Notes: generated by a model from the letters alone, not told the origin. 64,000 bases of DNA from Chelativorans sp. Marseille-P2723 (GCF_902809845.1 NZ_CADDWI010000013.1:124001-188000), one strand, 5' to 3'. Positions 9,608-19,008 are shown, counted from the stretch's first letter. Made by a program: numbers and translations.

Positions 9608-10648
9608 CTACTCTCCCTCCTGAAAAAGGCTGATCTGTGCTTTTGCGAGTTCCTTCGGGGGATTGAGCCCCAGATGCTTCCATGCCTTTGCCGTCAGGAT
9701 CCGCCCGCGCGGCGTGCGCTGGATGAAGCCCTGCTGGATAAGGTAGGGCTCGATGATATCCTCTATAGCGTCGCGCGGCTCTGAAAGCGCAGCGGCAATG
9801 GTCTCGACTCCAACTGGCCCACCGCCGAAATTCTCTGTGATCATGGAAAGGTAGCGCCGATCGAGCTGGTCGAGGCCAAGCGCATCGACCTCCAACCGCG
9901 AAAGAGCTGCATCGGCGATTGCTCGCGTCACCTTCTCGGCACCGGCAACGGAGGCGAAGTCACGCACCCGCCGCAGCAGTCTACCGGCGATGCGCGGCGT
10001 GCCCCGCGCCCGGCGCGCGATCTCTTCCGCGCCATCGTCGCTAAGCGGCAGATCCAAAATGCGCGCACCACGAGCAACGATCGCCTTCAATTCATCTACC
10101 GTATAGAATTCCAGCCGCACCGGAATGCCGAAGCGGTCGCGCAGCGGCGTTGTCAAAAGCCCCAGCCGTGTCGTCGCAGCGACAAGGGTGAATTTCGCCA
10201 GATCGATCTTCACCGAACGGGCCGCCGGGCCCTCGCCGATGATGAGATCGAGCTGGTAGTCCTCCATGGCAGGGTAAAGGATTTCCTCCACCGCCGGATT
10301 CAGCCGGTGTATTTCGTCGATGAAAAGGACGTCGCGCTCTTCCAGATTGGTAAGCAGCGCCGCAAGGTCGCCTGCCTTGGCGATCACCGGTCCAGACGTC
10401 GAGCGGAAATTGACGCCAAGCTCTCGCGCCATGATCTGCGCCAGCGTCGTCTTGCCAAGGCCAGGCGGACCGACGAAGAGCACATGATCAAGCGCTTCGC
10501 CCCGCGCGCGTGCAGCCTCCACGAAGATCTTGAGGTTGGCGCGCGCTGCCTTCTGACCGACAAACTCATCCAGTGTCTGCGGCCGCATGGTGGCGTCCGC
10601 ATCCTCTCCCCTCTCGGCTGCCGAGACAATTCGACCGGCATCGCTCAT
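9608..10648 (-). CDS. ruvB: Holliday junction branch migration ATPase RuvB
   Basis: AAA+ motor that drives branch migration with RuvA. 346 residues: Walker [13 protein letters not shown], Walker [16 protein letters not shown], the sensor region [18 protein letters not shown], and a C-terminal winged-helix with TPRGR. The ATG at 10648 ([13 protein letters not shown]) is preferred over a TTG nine codons upstream because GGGAG precedes it and length matches the family. Third gene of ruvC-ruvA-ruvB; a 112-base gap separates it from ruvA. Confidence 0.97.
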   Translation of the reverse strand: MSDAGRIVSAAERGEDADATMRPQTLDEFVGQKAARANLKIFVEAARARGEALDHVLFVGPPGLGKTTLAQIMARELGVNFRSTSGPVIAKAGDLAALLTNLEERDVLFIDEIHRLNPAVEEILYPAMEDYQLDLIIGEGPAARSVKIDLAKFTLVAATTRLGLLTTPLRDRFGIPVRLEFYTVDELKAIVARGARILDLPLSDDGAEEIARRARGTPRIAGRLLRRVRDFASVAGAEKVTRAIADAALSRLEVDALGLDQLDRRYLSMITENFGGGPVGVETIAAALSEPRDAIEDIIEPYLIQQGFIQRTPRGRILTAKAWKHLGLNPPKELAKAQISLFQEGE

Positions 10649-10760
10649 GCTGCTGGCTCCCGGCTCTGAGCGCAAATGCCCGTATCCACCGCTGGGTCCA
10701 GCAAGTGCCGCTCGCTAGGAAAAGCCAGAGGGAAACGGAATGCATGGCAATTTTCAAACA

Positions 10761-11381
10761 TCAACGCGCCAGTTCCTTCAACCCCAGCCGGATAAGCGTG
10801 CCGGCATCCGCTTCCTCGCCGGCTGCCTTCAAGGCGGCTGCCACGGCATTCGCCGCCACATCTCGCGAATACCCCAGATTGGCAAGCGCGGAAACAGCAT
10901 CCGCGACCGGCATAGCGGCGATACCCTCACCGAGGTCCTGTTTCAGACCGATCGTGGCTGCCGCTTCTCCGGCCAGGGCGGGCGCCTTGCCCTTGAGTTC
11001 CGTGACGATGCGCTCGGCAACCTTGCGTCCGACGCCCGGGGCGCGCGCCACCATCGCCAGATCCTTCAACGCGATGGCATTGGCAAGTTCGGAAGGGGAA
11101 AGCGTTGACAGCACCGACAGCGCCACCTTGGCGCCAACCCCCTGGACATTGTTCTGCAGGAGGCGAAACCACTCCCGCTCCAGAGCGCTCTGGAAGCCGT
11201 AGAGGCGTATCATGTCCTGTCGCATATAGGTCTCTGTGAAGAGGGTGGCAGCACTGCCCACGTCCGGTAAGGAAGAGAGCGTGCGCGACGAGCAATATGC
11301 CACATAGCCTACCCCGCCCACATCGATGACGCAGTGATCCTCGCCGATTTCGTCGACGATGCCCTTGAGCTTTCCGATCAT
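10761..11381 (-). CDS. ruvA: Holliday junction branch migration protein RuvA
   Basis: Tetrameric DNA-binding partner of RuvB. 206 residues: N-terminal OB-fold ([20 protein letters not shown]), helix-hairpin-helix motifs with [16 protein letters not shown] and [19 protein letters not shown], and a C-terminal RuvB-binding domain ([16 protein letters not shown]). Its ATG overlaps the ruvC stop by ATGA, so ruvC and ruvA are translationally coupled. Full length for the family. Confidence 0.97.
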   Translation of the reverse strand: MIGKLKGIVDEIGEDHCVIDVGGVGYVAYCSSRTLSSLPDVGSAATLFTETYMRQDMIRLYGFQSALEREWFRLLQNNVQGVGAKVALSVLSTLSPSELANAIALKDLAMVARAPGVGRKVAERIVTELKGKAPALAGEAAATIGLKQDLGEGIAAMPVADAVSALANLGYSRDVAANAVAAALKAAGEEADAGTLIRLGLKELAR

Positions 11382-11893
11382 GGCTGGGATTCCAGGGCCA
11401 ACCTTGCAGTGACGGACTGGCGATGATGGGCGTGGCAGACGGCAATTGCGATGGCATCGGCAGCATCATCCGTGTCAAAGCGTGCCTTGGGCAAGAGAAC
11501 CTTCACCATCATGTGAATCTGCCTCTTTTCTCCGTGGCCGACGCCGATGACAGATTTTTTAACCGCGTTGGGCGCATATTCGGCTACCGGCAGGCCGGCT
11601 CGCGCTGGCACCAGCATGGCAATGCCGCGCGCCTGACCGAGCTTCAGCGTGGCTACGGCATCCCGGTTGACGAAGGTTGCCTCCACTGCCGCTTCGTGCG
11701 GCATGTGCGCGCTAAGGACCTCCGCAAGCCCGTCGTGAATCTGGCACAGCCGCGCCGCCAGTTGCGCCTTGTCGTCGGAACGCACTGTACCAGCCGCCAC
11801 AAAGCGGAGCGAATTGCCGAGGGTATCCACTATCCCCCAACCCGTGCGCCTCAAACCTGGGTCTATGCCGATAATGCGAATCGTGCCTGCCAT
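11378..11893 (-). CDS. ruvC: Crossover junction endodeoxyribonuclease RuvC
   Basis: Resolves Holliday junctions. 171 residues from [20 protein letters not shown]; acidic catalytic residues appear in IGIDPG, AVEATF and [18 protein letters not shown]. The ATG at 11893 gives the usual length; a GTG 18 codons further up adds a tail not seen in the family and has no ribosome binding site, though neither start has a strong one. First gene of ruvCAB, 72 bases after rcdA. Confidence 0.95.
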   Translation of the reverse strand: MAGTIRIIGIDPGLRRTGWGIVDTLGNSLRFVAAGTVRSDDKAQLAARLCQIHDGLAEVLSAHMPHEAAVEATFVNRDAVATLKLGQARGIAMLVPARAGLPVAEYAPNAVKKSVIGVGHGEKRQIHMMVKVLLPKARFDTDDAADAIAIAVCHAHHRQSVTARLALESQP

Positions 11894-11965
11894 AGCGCTA
11901 GCATAGCGGGCGGCAGTTCCATTGCCACCACGCAACGCGGATGTCACGAGCGATGCGGTGCAAAT

Positions 11966-12514
11966 TCAGCCTTCGCCGAAAGCCGTCTGCAAGAGCGTAA
12001 TCTGATCCGACACGGGATTGCGGCTCAACGCCGGGTCGAAGCTGTCGCCCTGTTCCGACCCGTAGATTTCCGCATCCATACGGCGGACGAGCGCTTCAAG
12101 CCGCAGCGAACGCTTTACAAGGTCGCGGAACGCCTCAGGAAGATCCATCCAGCCAGGTGCGGACTCTTCGGCAGATGCCGTGTCCAGCCGCACCTTTGCC
12201 TTTTCAATGGCAACCTGCTCACGCGTCATTTCGCCCGAATTGGCAGCACGCTGAAGCAGCAGCCAGGATGCAAGCTGCATGAGACGCGTCGTCAAGCGCA
12301 TGGATTCGGCCGCATAAAGCCCTGCGATGTTCCGCGGCAGCGCCCTTGCGGCAATTCGCCCCTCGCCGTCCAGATACTCCGCCGTTTCCTCGACCAGCCC
12401 CATCCCTTCGTCATAGAGCGGCTTGAACAGGGGAGAGAACACTCTGCGTTCTGCAAGCCTGATCATTGTTGCGCCACCCGTGGCTCCGGTCACCATTTCT
12501 GCTCCGCCTGCCAT
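11966..12514 (-). CDS. rcdA: DUF1465 family protein, RcdA-like protease adaptor
   Basis: 182 residues of the DUF1465 family (PF07323), whose Caulobacter member RcdA is an adaptor that helps ClpXP degrade CtrA during the cell cycle. Diagnostic stretches are LVEETAEYLDGEGR, ESMRLTTRLMQLASWLLLQR and PGWMDLPEAFRDLV. The adaptor role here is by family only. An alternative start at 12496 has a better spaced GGAG and would shorten the product by six residues. No membrane segment. Same strand as ruvCAB but with its own upstream region. Confidence 0.85.
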   Translation of the reverse strand: MAGGAEMVTGATGGATMIRLAERRVFSPLFKPLYDEGMGLVEETAEYLDGEGRIAARALPRNIAGLYAAESMRLTTRLMQLASWLLLQRAANSGEMTREQVAIEKAKVRLDTASAEESAPGWMDLPEAFRDLVKRSLRLEALVRRMDAEIYGSEQGDSFDPALSRNPVSDQITLLQTAFGEG

Positions 12515-12632
12515 TCCGGCGTGCCTTCAAGCGCACGCCGCCAACCCGTTATCTTCGATGGCAGCAAATTGCGTCCGGCGGCGGCCGAACGCAAGCCCCT
12601 GCTTAACAGTAGGTTAACAGCAGAGCCGGCGC

Positions 12633-12659
12633 AAAAAAAGAGCCGCAGGCGGCGGCTCT
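12633..12659 (-). terminator. Rho-independent terminator
   Basis: On the minus strand an eight-pair stem AGAGCCGC/GCGGCTCT with a five-base loop is followed directly by seven T. It points away from any nearby protein gene on that strand: the TauE gene ends 230 bases upstream. It is therefore best explained as the end of the small RNA candidate. Confidence 0.85.
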
Positions 12660-12735
12660 CAGGAGTTTAACAGGGAGGCGTCAAACAGAATGGCTCCAGC
12701 CACTCGGTAAGATCCAGATCACTGGATAACACAGT
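12633..12735 (-). ncRNA. Candidate trans-acting small RNA with Rho-independent terminator
   Basis: The 374-base gap between rcdA and the TauE gene holds no convincing protein gene. On the minus strand it shows, in order: an A+T-rich block with TTATAT (12742-12747) as possible -10, a six-pair hairpin ATCCAG/CTGGAT, a second hairpin TGGCT/AGCCA, a single-stranded stretch with CCTCCC and CTCC (complementary to ribosome binding sites), then the terminator. This build, about 100 nt with exposed CUCC motifs, resembles rhizobial alpha-r sRNA families such as alpha-r14. Family membership is inferred, start is approximate. Confidence 0.5.
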
Positions 12736-12888
12736 TAACCCATATAAAGCTTAATGGACCCTTAACGAGGCAGAGCAACCGCGAAAAAACTCCTGTGGAA
12801 ACAGGTTCGTCGCGACAGCCGGGCGGGCCCGCTCCGCGCTGGTACGCCAGCCGATCTTCCGATTCTTCCTCGTCGACCGGCTGCCCCC

Positions 12889-13659
12889 TCACCAGGCACC
12901 AATTCCATGCATGCCGTCATGGATCAGCTTGACGGAGATGACGAGCATCAGCCCGTACATGAGTGGATAGAAGACCTGCACACTCATCCGCCGGACCAGC
13001 CGCGCCCCCGTCAGTGTCGCGACTGGGGCTATCGGCATGAGGATGAGCGCAGCGACGAGATTCTCCGAATCAAGCTGTCCGAGGGCGAAATAGGGGATGA
13101 GCTTTACGGCATTGACGACGGCGAAGAAGATGACGCTGGTGCCCGTGAAAAGCACCGGATCGCGCTTCAGCGGCATCGCGTAGATCTGGTAGGGCGGCCC
13201 GCCGGCATGCGCGAGGAAACTGGTGAAGCCGGATACCGATCCCCAGAAGAACCCTTTGGCAGCGTGATGCTCGCTCACAGGCTCCCTGCGCCTGACCCTG
13301 CCGATCAGCCAGCGCATGAAGAAGAGCAGCGTGATCCCGCCGATGATGAGGCGCACATGGTCCGCGGTGACCACTGTAGCCGCCAGCCAGCCAATGCCGA
13401 TGCCAAGCAAGGCTCCCGGAAGCATGATGCTGAGGAGCCGTACTTCAAATACCCCGCGCCAGGCCCAAAGAGAGACGATGTCCATGACGATCAGGATTGG
13501 CAGCATGATCGCAGCCGCTTGCACCGGCGCAACCACGAGCGCCATCACGGGAACGGAGAGTACGCCCAACCCGGCAAGGCCGCCCTTTGCCAGTCCGGAA
13601 AGGATGACCGCTGGGATTGCAGCCATATAGAAAAGTGGATCGGTGAGAATGGACATCAT
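12889..13659 (-). CDS. Sulfite exporter TauE/SafE family permease
   Basis: 256 residues, very hydrophobic, with about eight predicted membrane segments. The start MMSILTDPLFYMAAIPAVIL followed by SGLAKGGLAGLG is the usual N-terminus of the TauE/SafE (DUF81) family, as is the internal FTSFLAHAGGPPYQIYAMPL. Family members export or take up sulfite, sulfoacetate or related organosulfur anions; the substrate cannot be told here. The open frame reaches 23 codons further upstream from a TTG, but no ribosome binding site supports that. It is divergent from the thiamine phosphate synthase-like gene. Confidence 0.88.
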   Translation of the reverse strand: MMSILTDPLFYMAAIPAVILSGLAKGGLAGLGVLSVPVMALVVAPVQAAAIMLPILIVMDIVSLWAWRGVFEVRLLSIMLPGALLGIGIGWLAATVVTADHVRLIIGGITLLFFMRWLIGRVRRREPVSEHHAAKGFFWGSVSGFTSFLAHAGGPPYQIYAMPLKRDPVLFTGTSVIFFAVVNAVKLIPYFALGQLDSENLVAALILMPIAPVATLTGARLVRRMSVQVFYPLMYGLMLVISVKLIHDGMHGIGAW

Positions 13660-13816
13660 GATGAAAAGACCGCGTGCCGCCAAGCCATAGCCGTAGGCGC
13701 GCATCTTGGCGAGAGCTTGCCGCGCCAATTTCGAATCGGTCTTGTAGAGGCGCGGTCAGTTGTCTATGCCCAATTCAAACCGGAAACCGCCTTTACATAT
13801 CGTTGGGCGAGGAAAG

Positions 13817-14479
13817 ATGAGCGAAACGCCCGTACCAAATCGCTGCCGTGTCGTGCTGATTGCCCCGCCGATGGCCGGGGACTCCGTCGAGCGTGTCGGG
13901 GCGGCGCTTACAGGTGGCGATGTTGCCTCTTTGATTATTCCCGCATACTCGATGAACGAAGCGGATTTCCAGACCTACGCGGAGCAACTTACCCGGCGCG
14001 CGCAGGAGGTAGGCGTCGCCGTGATGGTTGCGGGAGAGCCGCGCATCGCCGCCCGCGTCCGCGCCGACGGCATTCATGTGGAAGCCTCCAAAGCCAAGTT
14101 GGGAGAGGTGATCGCGAAGTACCATCCGAAGATGATGGTTGGCTGCGGTGGCGCGAAAAGCCGCGACGATGCGCTCGAATTGGGCGAGGTCCAGCCGGAC
14201 TACATCTTCTTTGGCCGCTTCGGATATGATGTGAAGCCCGAACCGCATCCGCGAAATATTGCTCTGGGGGAATGGTGGTCGCAGATGATCCGCATACCCT
14301 GCATTGTGCTTGCCGGTTCGCAGATTGCTTCTGTGGTGGAGGTCGCGCGGACGGGCGCCGATTTCGTTGCCTTGGGTGAAGCGGTCTTCGGTCCGGCGGT
14401 CCTACCCCAACGGGCCATCGGGGAGGCAAACGCATTGCTGGACCGTCACGCGCCCAGCTTCTCGGAAGCAGGCTCATGA
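13817..14479 (+). CDS. Thiamine phosphate synthase-like protein
   Basis: 220-residue TIM-barrel protein of the ThiE/TenI superfamily. It shows RVVLIAPPMAGDS, a phosphate-handling region DYIFFGRFGYDVKPEP, and VLAGSQIASVVEVARTGADF plus VALGEAVFG, which match the ThiE fold, but the standard ThiE substrate motifs are loosely conserved, so activity in thiamine synthesis is not certain. GAGG five bases before the ATG at 13817 sets the start; an upstream in-frame ATG lacks this. No thiC, thiG or thiM nearby. It overlaps the Sel1 gene by ATGA. Confidence 0.72.
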   Translation: MSETPVPNRCRVVLIAPPMAGDSVERVGAALTGGDVASLIIPAYSMNEADFQTYAEQLTRRAQEVGVAVMVAGEPRIAARVRADGIHVEASKAKLGEVIAKYHPKMMVGCGGAKSRDDALELGEVQPDYIFFGRFGYDVKPEPHPRNIALGEWWSQMIRIPCIVLAGSQIASVVEVARTGADFVALGEAVFGPAVLPQRAIGEANALLDRHAPSFSEAGS

Positions 14480-15438
14480 AGGTGTTTCCGGCCGCGTTGC
14501 TGTGTCTAGCCGTGATGCTCGCAGGGGCTCAGGCTGCAGATGACAGCAAGGCTGGCCGGCCGACATCTCCCCTGTCGGCTGGGGAGCAGGCAATTGCCCC
14601 GGACCCTGCCCGCTTCGGCAAATTGCCGGATGCTGCATTCGGCGCTTTCCAACGCGGACATTATCTCACCGCGCTGGAGCTAGCCAGGCCGCGAGCCGAA
14701 GCGGGAGACCCGGCAGCACAGACGCTGATCGCGGAGATCCTTGCCCGCGGCCTCGGCGTCCGGCGCGACGTCGGAGAGGCGGCCAGATGGTATGCCCGGG
14801 CCGCGGAGCAGGGAGACCCCGAGGCTCAACTGCAATATGCGCTCATGCTGATCGACGGGCGGCTGGTGAAGAAGGATCGGGAGAAAGCTTTCGAGCTGAT
14901 GCGGAGCGCCGCCGAGGCAGGCAAGCCGCTCGCCCAGTTCAACCTTGCGCAGATGCTTGTGGAGTCAGGCGCGGCGGCCGACGAGGCGGTCGCATGGTAC
15001 GAGCGCGCCGCCAATGCGAACTTGCCTGACGCACAGTATGCTATGGCGCAGATTCTGGCGCTCGGGTTCGGAAGTAAGCGCCGGGACGAGGCGGCAGCCC
15101 GCGCCTGGCTGGAGCGGGCCGCTCGGCAGAACTACGATACCGCCCAACTCGACCTTGGCACCTGGCTGGTGGAAGGCCGCGGCGGCGAGCCGGACCCCGA
15201 AGCGGGTTTCGGCTGGCTGCAACGCGCTGCGGAAAGTGGCAACGTCGCCGCCCGTAACAGGCTTGCAAAGCTTTACCGGGCAGGAATCGGCACGGAAGGC
15301 GATCCGGTTCTCGCTGCGGCCTGGTATATCTCGGCGCGCCGGGCGGGCTTGAGAGACCCCGAAATGGAGGATTTCATGGCAGGGCTGACGGAAGAGCAGA
15401 TCCAGGAAGCGCTGCGCGAGGCGAACGCGCTGCAGTAG
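14476..15438 (+). CDS. Secreted Sel1-repeat (tetratricopeptide-like) protein
   Basis: 320 residues with a signal peptide (residues 1-20, ending AQA) and about six to seven Sel1-like repeats of roughly 36 residues from about 58 to 295, for example GVRRDVGEAARWYARAAEQG and RAWLERAARQN. Sel1 proteins are helical scaffolds; rhizobial ExoR is a periplasmic example, but nothing here proves an ExoR function, and the exoS/chvI genes are absent. The ATGA overlap with the preceding ThiE-like gene shows translational coupling of two apparently unrelated proteins. Confidence 0.88.
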   Translation: MKVFPAALLCLAVMLAGAQAADDSKAGRPTSPLSAGEQAIAPDPARFGKLPDAAFGAFQRGHYLTALELARPRAEAGDPAAQTLIAEILARGLGVRRDVGEAARWYARAAEQGDPEAQLQYALMLIDGRLVKKDREKAFELMRSAAEAGKPLAQFNLAQMLVESGAAADEAVAWYERAANANLPDAQYAMAQILALGFGSKRRDEAAARAWLERAARQNYDTAQLDLGTWLVEGRGGEPDPEAGFGWLQRAAESGNVAARNRLAKLYRAGIGTEGDPVLAAAWYISARRAGLRDPEMEDFMAGLTEEQIQEALREANALQ

Positions 15439-15583
15439 TTCGCCGCAAAAAGGCAAAGCGCAGCGACACTCCAACCTGCCGTACTTCCTTCCCCCGCTCG
15501 ACTTGCTTCGGCAACCATTTTGTGGTCTTGGAAGCGCCAGTTGAGCCGCCGAGCACGGCGTCGGAGAATCGGGACAGACAGTT

Positions 15584-16147
15584 ATGAAGATCAACGGAAA
15601 CGAAATCCGCCCCGGCTACGTCATCGAGCACAATGGCGGCCTCTGGGTTGCGGTCAAGACCAATCACGTCAAGCCGGGCAAAGGCGGCGCGTACAACCAG
15701 GTGGAACTGAAGAACCTGATCGACGGGACCAAGCTCAACGAACGTTTCCGCTCCGCCGAAACGGTGGAGAGGGTCCGCCTGGAGCAGAAGGATTTTACGT
15801 TCCTCTACGAACAGGGTGATTCCCTGGTCTTCATGGATTCCGAGACCTATGAGCAGCTCGAACTGCAAAAGGACTTTGTTGGCGACCGCGCGTCCTTCCT
15901 GCAGGACGGCATGACCGTGACGGTGGAACTTTATGAGGACAAGCCTATCGGCATTTCGCTGCCGCCGCAGGTCACGCTAGAGGTGGCCGAGGCAGATCCG
16001 GTGGTGAAGGGCCAGACAGCCGCTTCCTCCTATAAGCCCGCAGTGCTGGAGAATGGCGTGCGCATACTCGTGCCGCCTTTCATTTCAGCCGGAGAAAAGA
16101 TTGTCGTCGACACGGACGAGATTACCTATCTAAGACGCGCCGACTGA
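15584..16147 (+). CDS. efp: Translation elongation factor P
   Basis: Relieves ribosome stalling at polyproline stretches. 187 residues in three beta-barrel domains: domain I starts [19 protein letters not shown] and carries the loop [13 protein letters not shown] with Lys33 at the usual modification position; domain II holds [16 protein letters not shown]; domain III ends with [18 protein letters not shown]. Full length. The 145 bases before it contain its promoter. The inositol monophosphatase gene follows after 27 bases, the usual order in rhizobia. Confidence 0.97.
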   Translation: MKINGNEIRPGYVIEHNGGLWVAVKTNHVKPGKGGAYNQVELKNLIDGTKLNERFRSAETVERVRLEQKDFTFLYEQGDSLVFMDSETYEQLELQKDFVGDRASFLQDGMTVTVELYEDKPIGISLPPQVTLEVAEADPVVKGQTAASSYKPAVLENGVRILVPPFISAGEKIVVDTDEITYLRRAD

Positions 16148-16174
16148 TGCATTTGAAAGGAACGGGTACCGCTC

Positions 16175-16969
16175 ATGGCGCGTTCGGCCATCATCAATGT
16201 CATGGTCCAGGCCGCGATGAAGGCTGGCCGGTCGCTGGCCCGCGACTTTGGCGAGGTCCAGAACCTGCAAGTCTCACTCAAGGGGCCGGGTGATTATGTA
16301 ACCCAGGCTGACCGCCGGGCAGAGGAAATTCTCTACACGGAGCTTTCGCGGGCCCGGCCCGGCTATTCCTTCCTGTTGGAAGAGCGGGGCGTGGTGGAGG
16401 GCGAGGATGCTCAGCACCGCTGGCTCGTAGACCCGCTGGACGGGACGACGAACTTTCTGCACGGGCTTCCTATCTTCTCGATCTCCATCGCACTCGAACG
16501 CCAAGGGCAGATCGTTGCCGGGGTGATCTACAATCCGGCGATGGACGAACTTTATACGGCCGAGCGCGGCGGCGGCGCATTCCTGAATGACAGGCGCATG
16601 CGGGTGGCAGCGCGCCGGGAGCTTTCCGATTGCGTGATCGGCACCGGCATTCCCCATCTTGGCCGGGGGCATCATGGCCGGGCACTGGTTGACCTGCGCA
16701 ACGTGATGGCCGAGGTAGCGGGCATCCGCCGCTTCGGCTCAGCAGCGCTCGACCTTGCCTATGTCGCCGCAGGCCGCATGGACGGCTTCTGGGAAGACGG
16801 GCTGGAGCCCTGGGACCTGGCCGCCGGCATATTGATGGTGCGCGAGGCTGGCGGGTTCGTGACGGACCGCGCCGGCAAGCAGAATATGCTGGAGAACGGC
16901 TCCATCGTCGCCGGCAATGAAGCGCTCCACCGCGCCCTTCTCAAGACGCTGCAAAAACAGGCAGGCTGA
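16175..16969 (+). CDS. suhB: Inositol monophosphatase family protein (SuhB-like)
   Basis: 264-residue magnesium-dependent sugar phosphatase. Metal-binding residues are in LLEERGVVEGED (residues 68-79) and WLVDPLDGTTNFLHG (Asp86 and Asp89), and the C-terminal WDLAAGILMVREAGG completes the active site. Acts on inositol-1-phosphate or related sugar phosphates; E. coli SuhB also binds the rRNA antitermination complex, but that role cannot be read here. AAAGGAACGGG precedes the ATG. It follows efp closely and is probably in one transcript with it. Confidence 0.93.
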   Translation: MARSAIINVMVQAAMKAGRSLARDFGEVQNLQVSLKGPGDYVTQADRRAEEILYTELSRARPGYSFLLEERGVVEGEDAQHRWLVDPLDGTTNFLHGLPIFSISIALERQGQIVAGVIYNPAMDELYTAERGGGAFLNDRRMRVAARRELSDCVIGTGIPHLGRGHHGRALVDLRNVMAEVAGIRRFGSAALDLAYVAAGRMDGFWEDGLEPWDLAAGILMVREAGGFVTDRAGKQNMLENGSIVAGNEALHRALLKTLQKQAG

Positions 16970-16971
16970 AC

Positions 16972-17874
16972 TCAACGCGAAAGATAGAGCCGGCCTGACT
17001 GCGCAATCGCCTCCAGTGTCTTTTCTGGCGGCGCCCAGTCGAACGCCTTCATGAATGGCGAGGGATCGAGGATCAGGTCGTCCAGCAGGGAGGTAGCGCT
17101 TGCGGTTGTCCCCGTCACCCGCGCAGCCAGGCGCAACATTCGCGCTGGCACAGGAAAAAGACGCGGCGGAAGGCCCATACCCGCCCTGAGGCTGGACAGG
17201 ATTTCGGCAAGCGATACAGGCTCCCGATCGCTGATTTCATAGATGCCGCCTCCTTCGCCGCGCAGTCCTACTTCCAGCGCAGCCCCTATTGCGTGACAGA
17301 GATTGCCGACAGCAAGGAGTGAGCGGCGATTTGCCACCGCCCCGAACGGAAGGGGCAGCCCGCTAGCAGCGATGCGCTGCAGCCGCCGCCAGTTGCCCGG
17401 CGCGTCATGGCCATAGACCAGTGGCGGGCGAAGCACGATCGCGGTCCTGCCGCTACGCGCAAAGCGCAGGACATGCTCCTCGCCAGCACGCTTTGAGGCT
17501 CCATAGGTGGCCTCGTGTGGCGTCTTGGCTGCAGTGCGCGCGGCGATGCTGCTGACGAAAATCACAACGCCTACTCCCGCGGCCTTGCAAGCCTCTACCA
17601 GGGTCTGCGTACCCGCATCATTGACGGTGTAATAGTCACTTGCCGCCACTACCTTCCGGTGAGCCAGGCCCGCCAGATGAATGACCGCGTTCACATCTGC
17701 AAGGGCGTCTTCCCAGCGGGTCTCCGGCCCAATCTCGCCAATCGGTACGAACCGGGCTTCCGCCGAACGAAGACGCCTTCCCGCTTCCACGATGCGATGG
17801 CCGCTGGCGGCTAGTGCAGGCGCCAGATGACGTCCGACGAAGCCGGTCGAACCGGTCAAAAGGATCTGCGCCAT
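16972..17874 (-). CDS. NAD-dependent epimerase/dehydratase (extended SDR) family protein
   Basis: 300 residues. The Rossmann motif LTGSTGFVGRHLAPALA at the very N-terminus binds NAD(P); VNAVIHLAGLAHR marks the fourth strand; the catalytic Tyr-Lys pair is in TYGASKRAGEE; RPPLVYGHDAPGN is the conserved RPxxVYGP-type loop. This pattern is that of UDP-sugar 4-epimerases and related nucleotide-sugar enzymes acting in surface polysaccharide synthesis, but the substrate is not determined. Two bases separate its stop from that of the convergent inositol monophosphatase gene. Confidence 0.85.
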   Translation of the reverse strand: MAQILLTGSTGFVGRHLAPALAASGHRIVEAGRRLRSAEARFVPIGEIGPETRWEDALADVNAVIHLAGLAHRKVVAASDYYTVNDAGTQTLVEACKAAGVGVVIFVSSIAARTAAKTPHEATYGASKRAGEEHVLRFARSGRTAIVLRPPLVYGHDAPGNWRRLQRIAASGLPLPFGAVANRRSLLAVGNLCHAIGAALEVGLRGEGGGIYEISDREPVSLAEILSSLRAGMGLPPRLFPVPARMLRLAARVTGTTASATSLLDDLILDPSPFMKAFDWAPPEKTLEAIAQSGRLYLSR

Positions 17875-17994
17875 GGTCTCGCCCTAAGGTTTATACAGGC
17901 CCTTTGGATTTTACCCTTCAGTGCGGTATTTCAATTTCGTCACAATTCCGTTTAGAGTCCGATCAGTTTCAGGCAAACCGAATTCGAGGAGCAG

Positions 17995-19008
17995 ATGGCC
18001 TTGCTGAAATCCCTGCGGGCAGAGGAGCCGCTTGTGGAGGGCTTCGATCCGCGGCGCCTCTCACGTCCCCAGGTCTTCCTCTATTCGATGCTGATCTTCC
18101 TGGTACTGACTGCTTTCGTTGCAGCGGTACTCTATCGGCAGATTTCGGCAGCTTTCCAGAGCAATCCCGGTCTGAACGGGCTCATTCTCGGTGTTCTGGC
18201 TGTCGGCATCCTGATGGCGCTTGGGCAGGTGGTGCGGCTTTTTCGCGAGGTACGTTGGGTGAACTCCTTCCTGGCAGGAACTGATGCCCGCGAGCCGGTG
18301 CTGCTTGCCCCCATGAAGGCGCTGCTTAGCCGGTCATCCACCATGGCGCTGTCGCCAAGCTCCATGCGGTCGATCCTCGATTCCATCGCCACTCGGCTCG
18401 ATGAAAGCCGCGACATCTCCCGCTACCTGATCGGCCTGCTCGTCTTTCTAGGTCTGCTTGGCACTTTTTGGGGCCTGCTTCAGACCATCGGCTCGATTGG
18501 CGATACGATCCAGTCGCTCGACCCTGCCTCGGGCGATGCCAATGACGTTCTCGATTCGCTGAAGGCAGGGCTTTCCGCTCCACTTGGGGGCATGGGCACA
18601 GCCTTCTCATCCTCGCTGTTCGGTTTGTCGGGATCGCTGATCCTCGGCTTTCTCGACCTTCAGGCAGGGCGCGCCCAGACCCGCTTTTATACCGAGCTGG
18701 AGAACTGGCTTTCCACAGTGACCGACCTCGGCTCCGACATCGCCGACAGCGCGCGCAACGGCACTTCGGAAGAATTGCGGGCCCTTGCGGATCGGCTACG
18801 CACCATGCAGGAGACGGGAACAAGCAACCCACGCACGGCAGCCGCCATGGCCTCGCTTGCGGAGGGCATTTCCGGCCTGGTGAAGAGCATGCGCCAGGAG
18901 CAACAGATGATGCGCGACTGGGTGGAGGCCCAGGCTGCTGAACAGAAAGCGCTCCGCGAGACGCTCGACAAGATCGCTACATCTTTGAAGAACCGGGAAA
19001 ATAGCTGA
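17995..19008 (+). CDS. MotA/TolQ/ExbB-like proton channel protein
   Basis: 337 residues with four predicted membrane segments, about 27-47, 62-82, 144-164 and 198-222, the last two carrying LVFLGLLGTFWGLLQTIGSI and GGMGTAFSSSLFGLSGSLIL, the channel motifs of the MotA/TolQ/ExbB family. A 115-residue, probably helical, cytoplasmic tail follows. It is neither the flagellar MotA (no flagellar genes here) nor TolQ (at 8138-8866). Its stop overlaps the start of the MotB/OmpA-like gene by one base (TGATG), so the two form a stator-like complex. Build resembles the ZorA subunit of Zorya systems only in broad outline. Confidence 0.87.
   Translation: MALLKSLRAEEPLVEGFDPRRLSRPQVFLYSMLIFLVLTAFVAAVLYRQISAAFQSNPGLNGLILGVLAVGILMALGQVVRLFREVRWVNSFLAGTDAREPVLLAPMKALLSRSSTMALSPSSMRSILDSIATRLDESRDISRYLIGLLVFLGLLGTFWGLLQTIGSIGDTIQSLDPASGDANDVLDSLKAGLSAPLGGMGTAFSSSLFGLSGSLILGFLDLQAGRAQTRFYTELENWLSTVTDLGSDIADSARNGTSEELRALADRLRTMQETGTSNPRTAAAMASLAEGISGLVKSMRQEQQMMRDWVEAQAAEQKALRETLDKIATSLKNRENS

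Noticed and set aside
11423-12670. 415-codon open frame on the plus strand
   Set aside because: Antisense to ruvC and rcdA, both firmly identified; the reading has no family features.
12907-14229. 440-codon open frame on the plus strand
   Set aside because: Antisense to the TauE/SafE permease gene, whose frame encodes a well-formed membrane protein; the plus reading is low-complexity, rich in Arg, His and Asp, typical of a shadow frame in high G+C DNA.
16159-16184. Another exact GGAAC-17-CGTT match on the plus strand
   Set aside because: The -10 part lies inside the SuhB-like coding sequence, after its ATG at 16175, so it would start transcription within the gene. It is outside the stress island and about one such chance match is expected in the window.
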